A stretch of 64,000 nt of DNA, taken from Candidatus Jettenia caeni. GTDB taxonomy: Bacteria; Planctomycetota; Brocadiia; Brocadiales; Brocadiaceae. Below, piece after piece: positions 44,103 to 52,718 of the stretch. The notes under the pieces were generated by a model, which did no database searches, was not told where the DNA came from, and saw nothing but the letters and a program-made list of their open reading frames with translations. How positions within the stretch are numbered: the first letter of the stretch is position 1; each line of letters begins with the position of its first letter. The stretch is taken from assembly GCA_000296795.1 (NCBI GenBank), contig BAFH01000001.1:388-64387 (forward strand), written 5' to 3'. The position numbers were made by a program, and so were the translations under genes.

Positions 44103-44321
44103 ATGCGTACCACGTTAAATATTGATGACCTCTTAATGAAACAGCTTCTTGAAGTTACCCATGAAAAATCAAAAACCAGGGCGATTACTATTGCCATTAA
44201 AGACTATCTCAAAAAGAAACATATTAAAGATATTCTCTCTTACCAGGGAACCGTAGATATAGAAAACAACTGGCAACAATTGGAGAAGGAGGAAATAACG
44301 GAATATGAGGACAAAACATAA
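44103..44321 (+). CDS. vapB: VapB-type antitoxin
   Basis: This 72-residue protein starts with a VapB/RHH-like MRTTLNIDDLLMKQLLEVTHEKSKTRAITIAIKDYL, followed by a C-terminal toxin-binding tail (YQGTVDIENNWQQLEKEE). CGGAGATAAAAC precedes the ATG. The toxin gene overlaps it by 17 bp. The antitoxin frame is intact while the toxin carries a stop codon. Confidence 0.88.
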   Translation: MRTTLNIDDLLMKQLLEVTHEKSKTRAITIAIKDYLKKKHIKDILSYQGTVDIENNWQQLEKEEITEYEDKT

Positions 44322-44712
44322 TCCAAAAGTTATTGCTGATACTTGTATCTGGATCGAGTTCTTTCGTACAAAATGAGAAACCTCAAACAGCCTGAGAGAT
44401 CTCATCTCTAACAACCTTGTTGCTGGTGTCGGGTTAATCATGGCTGAACTACTCCAGGGTATTAAGACAAATAAAGAATATGAAATTGTATTAGACGTGT
44501 TCAATACCATTGAATATCTCGAAATAACGAAAGATATCTGGATAGAAGCCGGGATGCTCTCCAAGAAACTTCGATTGCAGGGAAAGACAATTCCACTGTC
44601 TGACATCACCATCGCTTGTTGCGCAAAGAAATATAAGTATCAGGTGTTTACTATTGACAATCATTTTCATACTATCCAGGATATAAACAGTATTTCGTTA
44701 TTCTTTCGTTAA
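44305..44712 (+). pseudogene. vapC: VapC PIN-domain toxin with an in-frame TGA
   Basis: The full frame would encode about 135 residues: KVIADTCIWIEFFRTK, then TGA at 44374-44376, then ETSNSLRDLISNN and MAELLQGIKTNKEYEI, IPLSDITIACCAKKYKYQVFTIDNHF. All PIN acidic positions are present on both sides of the stop. The stop replaces one residue in a loop of low conservation, where Gly is common, so GGA to TGA is a simple explanation. It is most likely a nonsense pseudogene. A selenocysteine tRNA exists in this genome, but I see no SECIS-type hairpin argument for read-through. Confidence 0.8.
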
Positions 44713-44837
44713 ACCAACCAGCATAGCTGTGTTGAATAATAAACACCTTCGTTATAATCTCATTTTCTTATATCATCACCTGTCATCCATAATGATAATG
44801 TTAGCCTTTAGTTCCTCATGCTGATATTTACAGATGA

Positions 44838-45125
44838 TCATACCCTATCTTCAGAATTCTTCACAACCTTCTGCATATTGGATTGACATGAATGGGACAT
44901 ATCTTTTTGAATATACAATGTTCTCTTATTATCTATGGCATAGGAATTTATCCCTAGACCCATACACCGGTGCCTTCCGTTGGAAAGGTTTTTATACATA
45001 TGATATACAATGATATACAACGCAGCATCGCCTCTATTTTCCGACTGAATATTGGTAAGGAGTTTAAACGGCATATCATTAAGAGACTTATCCAGTTGAG
45101 CAAGATACTCTTTTATGATTGACAT
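44838..45125 (-). CDS. small protein, possible TumE-like toxin remnant
   Basis: This 95-residue frame has an N-terminus (IIKEYLAQLDKSLNDMPFKLLTNIQSENRGDAALYI) reminiscent of DUF6516 TumE-type toxins, but the rest (MGLGINSYAIDNKRTLYIQK) does not follow the family, so it is probably truncated or rearranged. It overlaps the end of the upstream gene by 13 bp, as toxin genes often do. The identification is tentative. Confidence 0.35.
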   Translation of the reverse strand: MSIIKEYLAQLDKSLNDMPFKLLTNIQSENRGDAALYIIVYHMYKNLSNGRHRCMGLGINSYAIDNKRTLYIQKDMSHSCQSNMQKVVKNSEDRV

Positions 45126-45451
45126 ATTTCAATGTTTTCAATTATTGATAATTTCTGTTTCAGTTCATTTACGAGTTTTTCTTCTGCCCACCAGTTAAAG
45201 GTATCATCACTCTCTTCGATTTCTCTATTCTTGAATTTATCCGTGAAGACACTTGTAGAAATTCCGTATTTCTCCTCGTATTTTTTTATCTTCGACGCTG
45301 ATATTTCTATGGCAAATTTTATCCTTCTTTTTTCCTCTTTCAGCCCTCCGGACAGAAGCCTCTTTATTATTTCGGTCTCACCCGAAGTACTTTTTACATT
45401 TATAGTAACCATATCAGTAATTATTTCCTCTTTAATGTTTAGGAAATTCAA
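45113..45451 (-). CDS. small charged protein, possible antitoxin
   Basis: This frame of up to 112 residues contains TINVKSTSGETEIIKRLLSGGLKEEKRRIKFAIEISASKIKKYEEKYGISTSVFTDKF and an acidic C-terminal part (EIEESDDTFNWWAEEKLVNELKQKL). This resembles the antitoxin that precedes TumE/DUF6516 toxins. The start may be the internal ATG for MVTINVKS at 45412. Pairing with the downstream overlapping frame supports a toxin-antitoxin origin; I cannot confirm it. Confidence 0.5.
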   Translation of the reverse strand: MNFLNIKEEIITDMVTINVKSTSGETEIIKRLLSGGLKEEKRRIKFAIEISASKIKKYEEKYGISTSVFTDKFKNREIEESDDTFNWWAEEKLVNELKQKLSIIENIEICQS

Positions 45452-46017
45452 TGTTTTGTTGTAGGGGTAGGTTTTAAACCTGCCCCTACTTGTGTTCGCC
45501 TTTACTTAGCGCAATTCAAAACGTTTGTATTTGTTTCCCGTTTGGGAGAACACAAGGTTCGCCCCTACATGAGTGTTACAAAAAAGTTGCCAAATGCCTA
45601 ATTTAATGTATATGTATAGGAATTTCAAAGCTACGTAGGGTGGGTATTGTCCATCAAAACACCTCGCCTACATGTTATTTTTCGGTGGGTAATGCCCCAT
45701 ACGCATCAAGCTAAGGATTTTTGTATCCAAGAGCTTTATTATGAATGATATCTTTCGTCCTTTTGGGCCTTTGATAGTTCTCCTAGCTCGTTAGTGGCTC
45801 GTTGGCTCGTTCCTAAACTCTGGTTTGGGAACGCAATTGCCTGGAAACTCTGTTTCGAGTAGGGGCACGTTGCAACGTGCCCCTACCGAGGAATCATACG
45901 ATCAGGTACCTCTTGATTCGAGAAACAGAGTTTCTCGCACACGCGTGCTCCCAAACAGAGTTTGGGAACAAGTCGGGTAGCGCTTAGCTTGATGCGTATG
46001 GGGTAATGCCCACCCTA
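45452..46017. repeat. repeat-rich region downstream of a truncated toxin gene
   Basis: It contains GTAGGGGTAGGTTTTAAACCTGCCCCTAC (45462-45490), GAACACAAGGTTCGCCC (45548-45564), and GTAGGGGCACGTTGCAACGTGCCCCTAC (45861-45888), all palindromic or recurring, together with two GGGTGGG...AATGCC pieces. The right end abuts the stop of the shortened DUF3368 gene. No gene is supported. Confidence 0.6.
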
Positions 46018-46257
46018 CTACTGTCTACCAGACCTGTTCAATTCAAGATCAACAACTTTTTCAATCTTTAGCCCAGAACTGATTTTTAGTTCATAAGTTC
46101 CAATTCCTTGTTCCCCTCCCTCCAGTATTTCTTCCTTTACCCCCAAAGGAATGAGAACGTCGTTATAAAGCTTCTGAAGTAACGGGATTTGATTACATAT
46201 TGAAAGGGCAATCCAGGGCGATGTATTAACCACAATCTGGTTTTCCTGAACGGTCAT
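46018..46257 (-). pseudogene. DUF3368 PIN-like toxin, C-terminally truncated
   Basis: Residues IVVNTSPWIALSICNQIPLLQKLYNDVLIPLGVKEEILEGGEQGIG match the first half of DUF3368 (PIN-like) proteins. Those are about 150-160 residues; here the frame stops at 79, right at a repeat block, and the C-terminal acidic residues are lost. It overlaps the UPF0175 antitoxin gene by 4 bp (ATGA), the standard arrangement. It is probably inactive. Confidence 0.75.
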
Positions 46258-46508
46258 CTTTTGGATTCCTCTAAAACCTCATCTAAATCCACCTGAAAAG
46301 GAGAGGCCTTATATTGCCTCAATTTCAATAAAAAATTCACCCTGCTTATTCCAGCTAACTGTGCGGCCTTGCCAGAAGATATTTTACCGAGTTCATAAAG
46401 CTTCAAAGTCAAAAGGTATCTTGCTTCATCTTCAAATTCTTCCTTGCTCTCTTTAAGAGAAAGTAGGAAGTCATCTGAATACTTTATTATCAGAATATTT
46501 TCCTTCAT
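46254..46508 (-). CDS. UPF0175 family antitoxin
   Basis: This 84-residue protein has the UPF0175 core: EDEARYLLTLKLYELGKISSGKAAQLAGISRVNFLLKLRQYKASPFQVDLDEVLEE, a helix-turn-helix of about 20 residues plus a short binding tail. UPF0175 proteins are the usual partners of DUF3368 toxins. It is intact, whereas its toxin is cut short. Confidence 0.88.
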   Translation of the reverse strand: MKENILIIKYSDDFLLSLKESKEEFEDEARYLLTLKLYELGKISSGKAAQLAGISRVNFLLKLRQYKASPFQVDLDEVLEESKR

Positions 46509-46799
46509 ATTGTTATGCCTCCTTTAGCTTGATTGTAGAGGAATTTTCATTCTATTTATACGGTTTTCCAGGGTGGCACGGACAAGCTAGCTTATCCGTG
46601 TTTATATGAGTAACCCTGATTCACTATATTTTACTGAAATTGCAATACTTCTTGATATATTTTTTCTAGCCTCGTTGCAATCTTTATGGCCTAAAATCGT
46701 TCTTTGGCATATTGATAATTACAGAAAGAAATATTTCTATGTAACTCCTTATATCCCTTGACAAAAAACATCATATATATTAGAAATAAAGCTGTGTAA
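46509..46799. repeat. short intergenic region with one repeat module
   Basis: 46522-46600 carries the AGCTTGATTGTAGAGGAATT and GGCACGGACAAGCTAGCTTATCCGTG modules seen at several other sites. The remainder shows nothing recognisable. Confidence 0.55.
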
Positions 46800-47300
46800 A
46801 GTCAGTACCACCCGCATAGCGGGTGGCTTGATTAGCCCTATAAGGGCATTGTTACCGGTATCCCTTAAGGGATTACTTAAGTCAGAGTCATATTTGTCTT
46901 CAATCGACTCACTCTCCTCTTGGTCCTGTATATATTTTCGCACCTTCGCCTCATCCAACCCCACTGTATTCACATAATAACCTTTCGCCCAAAATTGGTG
47001 GCCTCGAAAATTTTGCTTCAGACGACTGTGCTTCTCAAACACTATCATCGCACTTTTACCCTTTCAATATCCCACTATCGTTGATACTGAATATTTCGGT
47101 GGTATCGCCAAGCAAATGTGGATGTGATCTATACATGCTTTACCTTCTATCACTTCCACTCCTTTGTACTCGCTTAAACGACGCAATATTTCGCCTATTT
47201 CTTTTCGTAGCTTTCCGTAGACTATCTTACGCCTTTTCTTCGGCACCCATACAACATGATACCTGCACTCCCATACCGTATGTGATAAACTCTTTTTCAC
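46749..47300 (-). pseudogene. tnpA: IS200-type TnpA (Y1/HUH transposase) with an in-frame TGA
   Basis: The frame encodes an N-terminal HUH part (VWECRYHVVWVPKKRRKIVYG, then HIHICLAIPPKYSVSTIVGY with the His-x-His motif). A TGA at 47064-47066 follows, and then, in the same frame, KGKSAMIVFEKHS and GYYVNTVGLDEAKVRKYIQDQEE with the catalytic Tyr. Normal IS200 TnpA reads VGxLKGKSA across this point, so TGA replaces Leu. The frame also runs past the usual C-terminus into the hairpin end. It is most likely inactive. Confidence 0.8.
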
Positions 47301-47425
47301 CCTTAATCTCCTTCTGCTATATTGCGAATCTTAAAGCATTCCCAATCGCAGTATACCGAAGGAGATTTTTTTATAAATACTACAGCATAGCTTTTGCTAT
47401 TCACACCCGCTTAGCGGATGGTTTA
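46800..47425 (-). mobile_element. IS200/IS605-family element, IS200-like
   Basis: Subterminal hairpins typical of IS200-type ends are present: CCACCCGC-ATA-GCGGGTGG at 46808-46826 and an imperfect CACCCGCTTAGCGGATGG at about 47405-47422. A single tnpA lies between them, without tnpB. Exact ends are uncertain because these elements lack terminal inverted repeats and duplications. Confidence 0.75.
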
Positions 47426-47434
47426 GCTTAGGAA

Positions 47435-48880
47435 TTAGTTAAACCCTCCTTTTAACAACTTCCAGCCAAGTTGTAATGAATCACTAATTCCAAGTTTTTT
47501 GATTCTGCTACCGATTTCTTTCGTATAAAACTCAGGATTAAATAGATATCTTTCACCGTATTTTGTAGTTAATTTAATTTTTGCAAACGCCGCATTTACC
47601 TTATAATATGCTTCAAGTAATTCTTCTGCACTCAGAATACCATTTGTAGATACGGGAAAATAATCTTGATCAATATGAGGGTTTGTTATATATCTATTCC
47701 AATCTTTTGTAATTAACCAGCCATTTTTTTCTGCTTCTTCCATAAAACGTGTATCAGGAAATGGCGTTGCAATGGCACACGTAGGATAATCAGAATGTAG
47801 TTCTCTTGCCAGAGCAATAGTTTTTTCAATACTCTCCCATGTCTCGCCGAGGTTCCCCACCATAAAAAAACTAGAAACAATTAAACCAGCATCCTTTGCC
47901 CAAATATGAGCGTTTTTAATCTGCTCCCCGGCTATCCCTTTTCCAACATTTTTCCTTACCTCCGGGTCGCCTGATTCAACACCAAAGCAAATATTTCGAC
48001 ACCCCGCCATATACATCTTCTTTAAAACTTCCTTATCTACGGTATTTACTCTTGCATTAGCAATCCATCGGTATTGTTTGTTAGTGTTAATGATCAAATC
48101 ACATAACTCATCAACCCTCTTTTTATCTATGGTTAGTGTATCATCAATAAAGTTGAAATAGCGTGCCCCAAATTTTTCCTCAAGAAATTGTAACTCAGAA
48201 AAAATATTTTCTGCTGAACGTTTCCTAAACCGTCGGGTAAAAGCTGTATGCGAAGAACAAAAGGCACATTTTCCCGGGCATCCTCTGGATGTAAATACAG
48301 AAAACACAGGTAATTCTTCTGATACACCCAATATCTTCTCTGAGTATGCATTTATTGGAAAGTCATCCCATTTGGGGAAAGGCAGGATATCAAGGTCCTC
48401 TATTAATGCTCTATCTCTATTTTTAATGATATTCCCATCTCTTTTAAAAACAAGCCCGTCAATTTTTTCCCAATTTTCTATTCCCTTATCCAATGCTTCC
48501 ACCAACTGTCTAAACGTAATTTCTCCCTCCCGTAGGATTACAAAATCAACAAAATCATATTCCATAGCTTCTTCCGGCAAAGCAGACACATGGTTACCCC
48601 CTAAAATTATGGGTATTTTGGGATAAATACTTTTACATGTTTGTGCCACTTTTAACGCGTTTCCAAACTGATTGGTCATAAAAGATATACCAATTATCTC
48701 AGGTTTATTCTTTTTAATAGAGTCTTCAATATCGGATAATGTTAATCCCAAGGGGTTCATATCTAAAATCTTTACCTTATATCCTTGTTGTTCAACAAAA
48801 GCTGCCAAATATGCTAAACCAAGAGGAGGACTTTTATGTTTTGACAGGTAAGGTGGATAAATTAGTAATATATCTATCAT
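47435..48880 (-). CDS. B12-binding radical SAM protein (B12-binding domain plus rSAM)
   Basis: This 481-residue protein has an N-terminal B12-binding-like domain (DILLIYPPY, LAAFVEQQGYKVKILDMNP, GISFMTNQF, ILGGNHVSALPEE) and a radical SAM cluster motif SRGCPGKCAFCSS. FIDDTLTIDKKRV and ICFGVESGDPEVRK follow, as in the BchE/HpnP-like class. Such enzymes methylate or cyclise unactivated carbons. It sits at the 3' end of the exopolysaccharide locus, 12 bp from the toroid gene. The substrate may be a lipid or sugar moiety; this cannot be told from sequence. Confidence 0.88.
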   Translation of the reverse strand: MIDILLIYPPYLSKHKSPPLGLAYLAAFVEQQGYKVKILDMNPLGLTLSDIEDSIKKNKPEIIGISFMTNQFGNALKVAQTCKSIYPKIPIILGGNHVSALPEEAMEYDFVDFVILREGEITFRQLVEALDKGIENWEKIDGLVFKRDGNIIKNRDRALIEDLDILPFPKWDDFPINAYSEKILGVSEELPVFSVFTSRGCPGKCAFCSSHTAFTRRFRKRSAENIFSELQFLEEKFGARYFNFIDDTLTIDKKRVDELCDLIINTNKQYRWIANARVNTVDKEVLKKMYMAGCRNICFGVESGDPEVRKNVGKGIAGEQIKNAHIWAKDAGLIVSSFFMVGNLGETWESIEKTIALARELHSDYPTCAIATPFPDTRFMEEAEKNGWLITKDWNRYITNPHIDQDYFPVSTNGILSAEELLEAYYKVNAAFAKIKLTTKYGERYLFNPEFYTKEIGSRIKKLGISDSLQLGWKLLKGGFN

Positions 48881-48892
48881 TACAAAGATCTC

Positions 48893-50101
48893 CTAAGAAG
48901 TCAGCTTACTTAATAAAAATGTTAGTGCGTTGAACATAGGTGCTTGTCCCCAACGTATATAAGGAAACTTGTTTCTGTGGGTTCGATAAGTACGGAAATA
49001 AAAGAAACCTTTTTTATCCTGCATATTATTAATAGTCCATTTGGCAACTTTTCGTGCTAGGTTGATTGCTTCTGGATAGAGGTCACTCAGGAGTGTAAGA
49101 CAATATATTGTCTCGGCACAGCCCCTAATATCTACTTTAATGCCATTAGGGTATGGGTAGTAATAATAATAGCGAACAGAGTGATCCGTGGTTATAAATT
49201 GTTTGATGAAGAATTCATATCCTTTATCGATTGATTTTTTCAAATTTTCACTTTTATTCCATTTCCATATCCAATAGAGATTTTCCAATACAAAACAGGT
49301 ATGAAAACTATCAATAAAATTTCTATTTTCTTGAACATCATCACGATCAAAATAAAACCAAGATCCATCAGAATTTTGTTGAGTTACAATGTAATTAATA
49401 ATTTTTTCAACCAATTCCCTTTTCATCCAGTCATCACTATTTTCCCTCATTAAGGAGGCTAAAATCCTGGCAGCATAACTATTAGCGTTGATTACGTAAT
49501 TTTGATTCGTAGGCGTATAACTCAATGCAATCCCATATGACATAACTTTACGATTCAAGTCACAAGCAACAAACTCACCTGTTTTTTCTGCAGTTTCCCG
49601 ATATATCTCTTCTTTTGTTAATCGATGTCCTTCCAAAAATGCCTCTGTTGCATATGCTGTAAGGGTCACGCATGGAGTTCCCTTTTTGACAAAAACTTTT
49701 CCTTCCCAGTCAAAATGCAAGCCCCAACCACAACCGTGTTCGGTATTTGACGCATTTTCCTTTAGCCAACCAAGGAGTTTACACCCTAGGTTTAAATAGT
49801 TCATTTCATTTGTCATTTGATAGAGCCGAAAGTATCCCATAGCAATTCGAGGAATCGCTTCAGCCGATCTATCCTTCATGGCAAAAATCTTTCTAGATTG
49901 GGGTAGGCATACGTCAAGAGAATTAAGGAAAGCAACTATTGGCATACCTATTAATTTATTCATTGAAAAGATTCGTCTTCCTACTATACCTATTTTTGAA
50001 GACCAAAAATCATAATGGTCATAACTGGAGTAATCATTTTGTTCAATCCAATTAATTAGAGAATGAATGCTCTTTAAGATAAAACTATTATTCTTTATCA
50101 T
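48893..50101 (-). CDS. alpha/alpha-toroid protein, function unknown
   Basis: About 402 residues of regularly spaced helices (AIPRIAMGYFRLYQM, GCGWGLHFDWEG, NSYAARILASLM, YIVTQQNSDGSWFYFD, DSFHTCFVLENLYWIWKW). The QNSDGSW and GxGWxxxFDW words recall the QW-type repeats of terpene cyclases and glycoside-hydrolase toroids. No catalytic DxDD is seen. I chose the ATG at 50101 because it begins 17 bp after the upstream gene's stop; the longer frame to 50176 would overlap that gene by 58 bp. Such proteins occur in exopolysaccharide loci, where they are often poorly annotated. Confidence 0.7.
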   Translation of the reverse strand: MIKNNSFILKSIHSLINWIEQNDYSSYDHYDFWSSKIGIVGRRIFSMNKLIGMPIVAFLNSLDVCLPQSRKIFAMKDRSAEAIPRIAMGYFRLYQMTNEMNYLNLGCKLLGWLKENASNTEHGCGWGLHFDWEGKVFVKKGTPCVTLTAYATEAFLEGHRLTKEEIYRETAEKTGEFVACDLNRKVMSYGIALSYTPTNQNYVINANSYAARILASLMRENSDDWMKRELVEKIINYIVTQQNSDGSWFYFDRDDVQENRNFIDSFHTCFVLENLYWIWKWNKSENLKKSIDKGYEFFIKQFITTDHSVRYYYYYPYPNGIKVDIRGCAETIYCLTLLSDLYPEAINLARKVAKWTINNMQDKKGFFYFRTYRTHRNKFPYIRWGQAPMFNALTFLLSKLTS

Positions 50102-50118
50102 TTTTTTCTGATTGTGAG

Positions 50119-51318
50119 TCAACGATTCAGAAAACTTACAATGTGTTGAGCCGCTTGGTCTGCAATAAAATCCCATGTATGTTCCTTCGCATAACAGGTC
50201 CTTTTCTGTCTCATTGCCGGAGTATCTGAAGAAATTGCTCTATGCAGTTGGTAATTAAATTCTTCATAGTCTTTCGCAATATAGAGGTAATCTTTAAAGT
50301 ATTCTAATTCTAAAATATCAACAGATACTACTGGTTTACCGGTAGCGAGATATTCTAGTAGTTTCTTTGGATTTCTATAACAATTAAATATATTATCTTT
50401 GCGATAATAAATGCCGAAACAAGCGATTTTTTGCATATAATTAGGCAACAATTCGTAAGGCTTCTTACCTAAAAAATAGACATTTTTTTCTTCTTTTACG
50501 ACAGTTATATCCGAATAAATATCGCCAATAAAAACAAAAGAAAGGTCTTTATTCTTCCTTGCCAAATACCTTACGAGTTCAAAATCAAGGTCTGTTAAAA
50601 CTCCAATATAACCAACAATAGGTGTTTTAATATCCATTATGTCATCTGGTACCGGCAAATGATTAAGATTATATCTTGCAAAATGATCATAATCAACGCC
50701 GTGTCCTAGATGGTGTGTATTATGATTAAATTTTTTACGTTCCTCAACCATGCGATGGTTAACAAAAAAGGCCACGTCAGCACTCTGTTGAATTCTTATA
50801 TCCATATCTAAAATAAAATGGTTAATTTCTCCTGTATAATAAGCAACATTATCAGTACAATAATAGACAAGGCATTTTGCAATTTTCCTTCTCTGATGTA
50901 ATGCAATATCTTTTACAGAAGGAATACATACCCATAAGAGAGGATTTTTAAAATTGAGCATCCTAAGAATGATATTGAACTGTAAAAGTAAAAGATATTT
51001 ATTCATGATCGAAACAAAGCGCTCATATCCTCTTATTGGAGGCAAAGCAATTGGAGTGAGTACATAAATATTATGTTCTGCTTTTTTTAGATATCTCGCC
51101 AAGCTTTTTAATTTCCCCATAATTCTTTTCCATGCAAATTTGTCTGTTTTAAAACTTGGCATACGGGTACCAATAGAATTAACAAATAAAATACGGTTTT
51201 GCTTTGCAAATGACTTCATAATATGAAGATCTGAATGAGGATTGTGATACCACCAATCAGCCCCCGCAAAACAAATTATATTCTCTTCTCTTAAGTTCGT
51301 TCTCGTTTGTTTGCTCAT
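50119..51318 (-). CDS. glycosyltransferase, GT-B fold
   Basis: This 399-residue protein has a GT4-like C-terminal half: VGYIGVLTDLDFELVRYLARKNKDLSFVFIGDI, VYFLGKKPYELLPNYM, and NCYRNPKKLLEYLATGKPVVSVDILEL with the nucleotide-sugar-binding Glu region. The N-terminal half (NIICFAGADWWYHNPHSDLHIMKSFAKQNRILFVNSIG) fits a family often found in EPS loci. Donor and acceptor are unknown. It lies between the O-antigen ligase gene and the toroid gene on the same strand. Confidence 0.85.
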   Translation of the reverse strand: MSKQTRTNLREENIICFAGADWWYHNPHSDLHIMKSFAKQNRILFVNSIGTRMPSFKTDKFAWKRIMGKLKSLARYLKKAEHNIYVLTPIALPPIRGYERFVSIMNKYLLLLQFNIILRMLNFKNPLLWVCIPSVKDIALHQRRKIAKCLVYYCTDNVAYYTGEINHFILDMDIRIQQSADVAFFVNHRMVEERKKFNHNTHHLGHGVDYDHFARYNLNHLPVPDDIMDIKTPIVGYIGVLTDLDFELVRYLARKNKDLSFVFIGDIYSDITVVKEEKNVYFLGKKPYELLPNYMQKIACFGIYYRKDNIFNCYRNPKKLLEYLATGKPVVSVDILELEYFKDYLYIAKDYEEFNYQLHRAISSDTPAMRQKRTCYAKEHTWDFIADQAAQHIVSFLNR

Positions 51319-51344
51319 CTTTGTTTATATCATTAAAATAAACT

Positions 51345-52709
51345 CTATCTGTATAAATTAATATATTGAATTGAAGCTTTTTCCTTTATTGAAATTAATC
51401 TAAAGTAAATTCCTATCAAACCCCAAAAATACCAATGAATAATCACATAACCTGCAAGATTTTCTGAAATACTCATCAATAAAAAAGCTGGAATGAAACA
51501 GATAAAAAAACTTGCCAATTTTTGCAAAACTCCATTTTTTTCGAAAGATTGGTAATTTTTCACTGCATGAGTTAATACATAAAAATAAGGCAAAAAATAT
51601 ACTAAAACTCCAATAAAGCCAGATTCAACAAAGAAACGTATGTAATCATTATGAGCTTCTAAATTATCTTTACCAATATAACGAGAAGCTAAAATACCAT
51701 GTCCAAAAAATGGTTTTTTTACCCCAACGACCAAAAGGTCATGCCATTTATTAAGTCTCCAACCAAAGGAGCTCATTTCATTGATTTCTACCTGACCTCC
51801 GTAAGAACTAAAGATATTTAAAATTTTTTGTTGCACTAATGGAATGAAGCTAAGTACTATCAACATGCCAATACCCGGCATGATCCATTTACGGTTAAAA
51901 AAAACGGCATACATTGCTCCCATCAATACCAAAGCCATCCAGGAACTTCTTGTCTCTGCAAGAACTAAAATACTTATTAAGATAGCAATACATACTATAC
52001 GCCAAAAAGAATACTGTAATGAAGAAGATGGATTATCGATCTGAAAGAATAAACATCCAATAATAATCAATAAGAAAAAAGCAAGAACGTTTGGATGTGA
52101 GAATGTAGCTACAAAACGGCCAGCAGCAAATTCACCACTATAGCCACCGTAAAACAAGTAATCGATAGTCCCAACTACAATAGGGATGATTGCAGATAAG
52201 GGTATAGCCTTCAATAAAAGACCTGCATCTTTTTCAGATGATATATTACCGATTACCATTATTAGAATTGCGAGAACAGAAAAATAGCCCAATAGTATTT
52301 TTACCGCACTCGATACTTCTGGAGAAGTAAAAAGAGACATGCTGTAAACGAAACAGAACATAGCATAAAAAGCAATAATGGGAAGTTTTAATCTGTTAGA
52401 ATTATGTGGGGTAATTAAAATATAAAAAATTGCCCCAAGTACAAGGAATAAATTAACTATTCCGCCTAAACCTATATCAATACCTCCGACTGAAAACCTT
52501 ATCGATAACAGAATACTATCAATAGCTGGCCGCAACAATAAAAGCATAAAGAGAAAATATAAGAGATGGCTAATAAAAATTTGAGCTAAAATTAAAACGA
52601 AAAGTATGCCCATGATATACAGAGGAGAAAAACCACTTGCGATTAATGCTGCAAATAAACATCCAATGATAGCCGTTATACCTATTTTTAATGATAGTAT
52701 ATTTCCCAT
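51345..52709 (-). CDS. O-antigen ligase / Wzy-like polymerase
   Basis: This 454-residue membrane protein has about 10-12 hydrophobic segments and the Wzy_C signature: LVLAETRSSWMALVLMG and, after a large loop, LEAHNDYIRFFVESGFIGVLVYFLPYFY. Such proteins polymerise repeat units or ligate glycan to a carrier in the periplasm. In this locus a polymerase role beside the Wzx flippase is more likely than ligation to lipid A, but sequence alone does not separate them. Confidence 0.9.
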   Translation of the reverse strand: MGNILSLKIGITAIIGCLFAALIASGFSPLYIMGILFVLILAQIFISHLLYFLFMLLLLRPAIDSILLSIRFSVGGIDIGLGGIVNLFLVLGAIFYILITPHNSNRLKLPIIAFYAMFCFVYSMSLFTSPEVSSAVKILLGYFSVLAILIMVIGNISSEKDAGLLLKAIPLSAIIPIVVGTIDYLFYGGYSGEFAAGRFVATFSHPNVLAFFLLIIIGCLFFQIDNPSSSLQYSFWRIVCIAILISILVLAETRSSWMALVLMGAMYAVFFNRKWIMPGIGMLIVLSFIPLVQQKILNIFSSYGGQVEINEMSSFGWRLNKWHDLLVVGVKKPFFGHGILASRYIGKDNLEAHNDYIRFFVESGFIGVLVYFLPYFYVLTHAVKNYQSFEKNGVLQKLASFFICFIPAFLLMSISENLAGYVIIHWYFWGLIGIYFRLISIKEKASIQYINLYR

Positions 52710-52718
52710 AGTAATTTT

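Noticed and set aside
44374-44376. Selenocysteine read-through of the VapC TGA
   Set aside because: The position is a variable loop, not a redox or catalytic site. No downstream hairpin stands out, and a single base change from GGA explains it.
48893-50101. Toroid protein as a squalene-hopene cyclase
   Set aside because: It has QW-like words but no DxDD motif and is much shorter than hopene cyclases.
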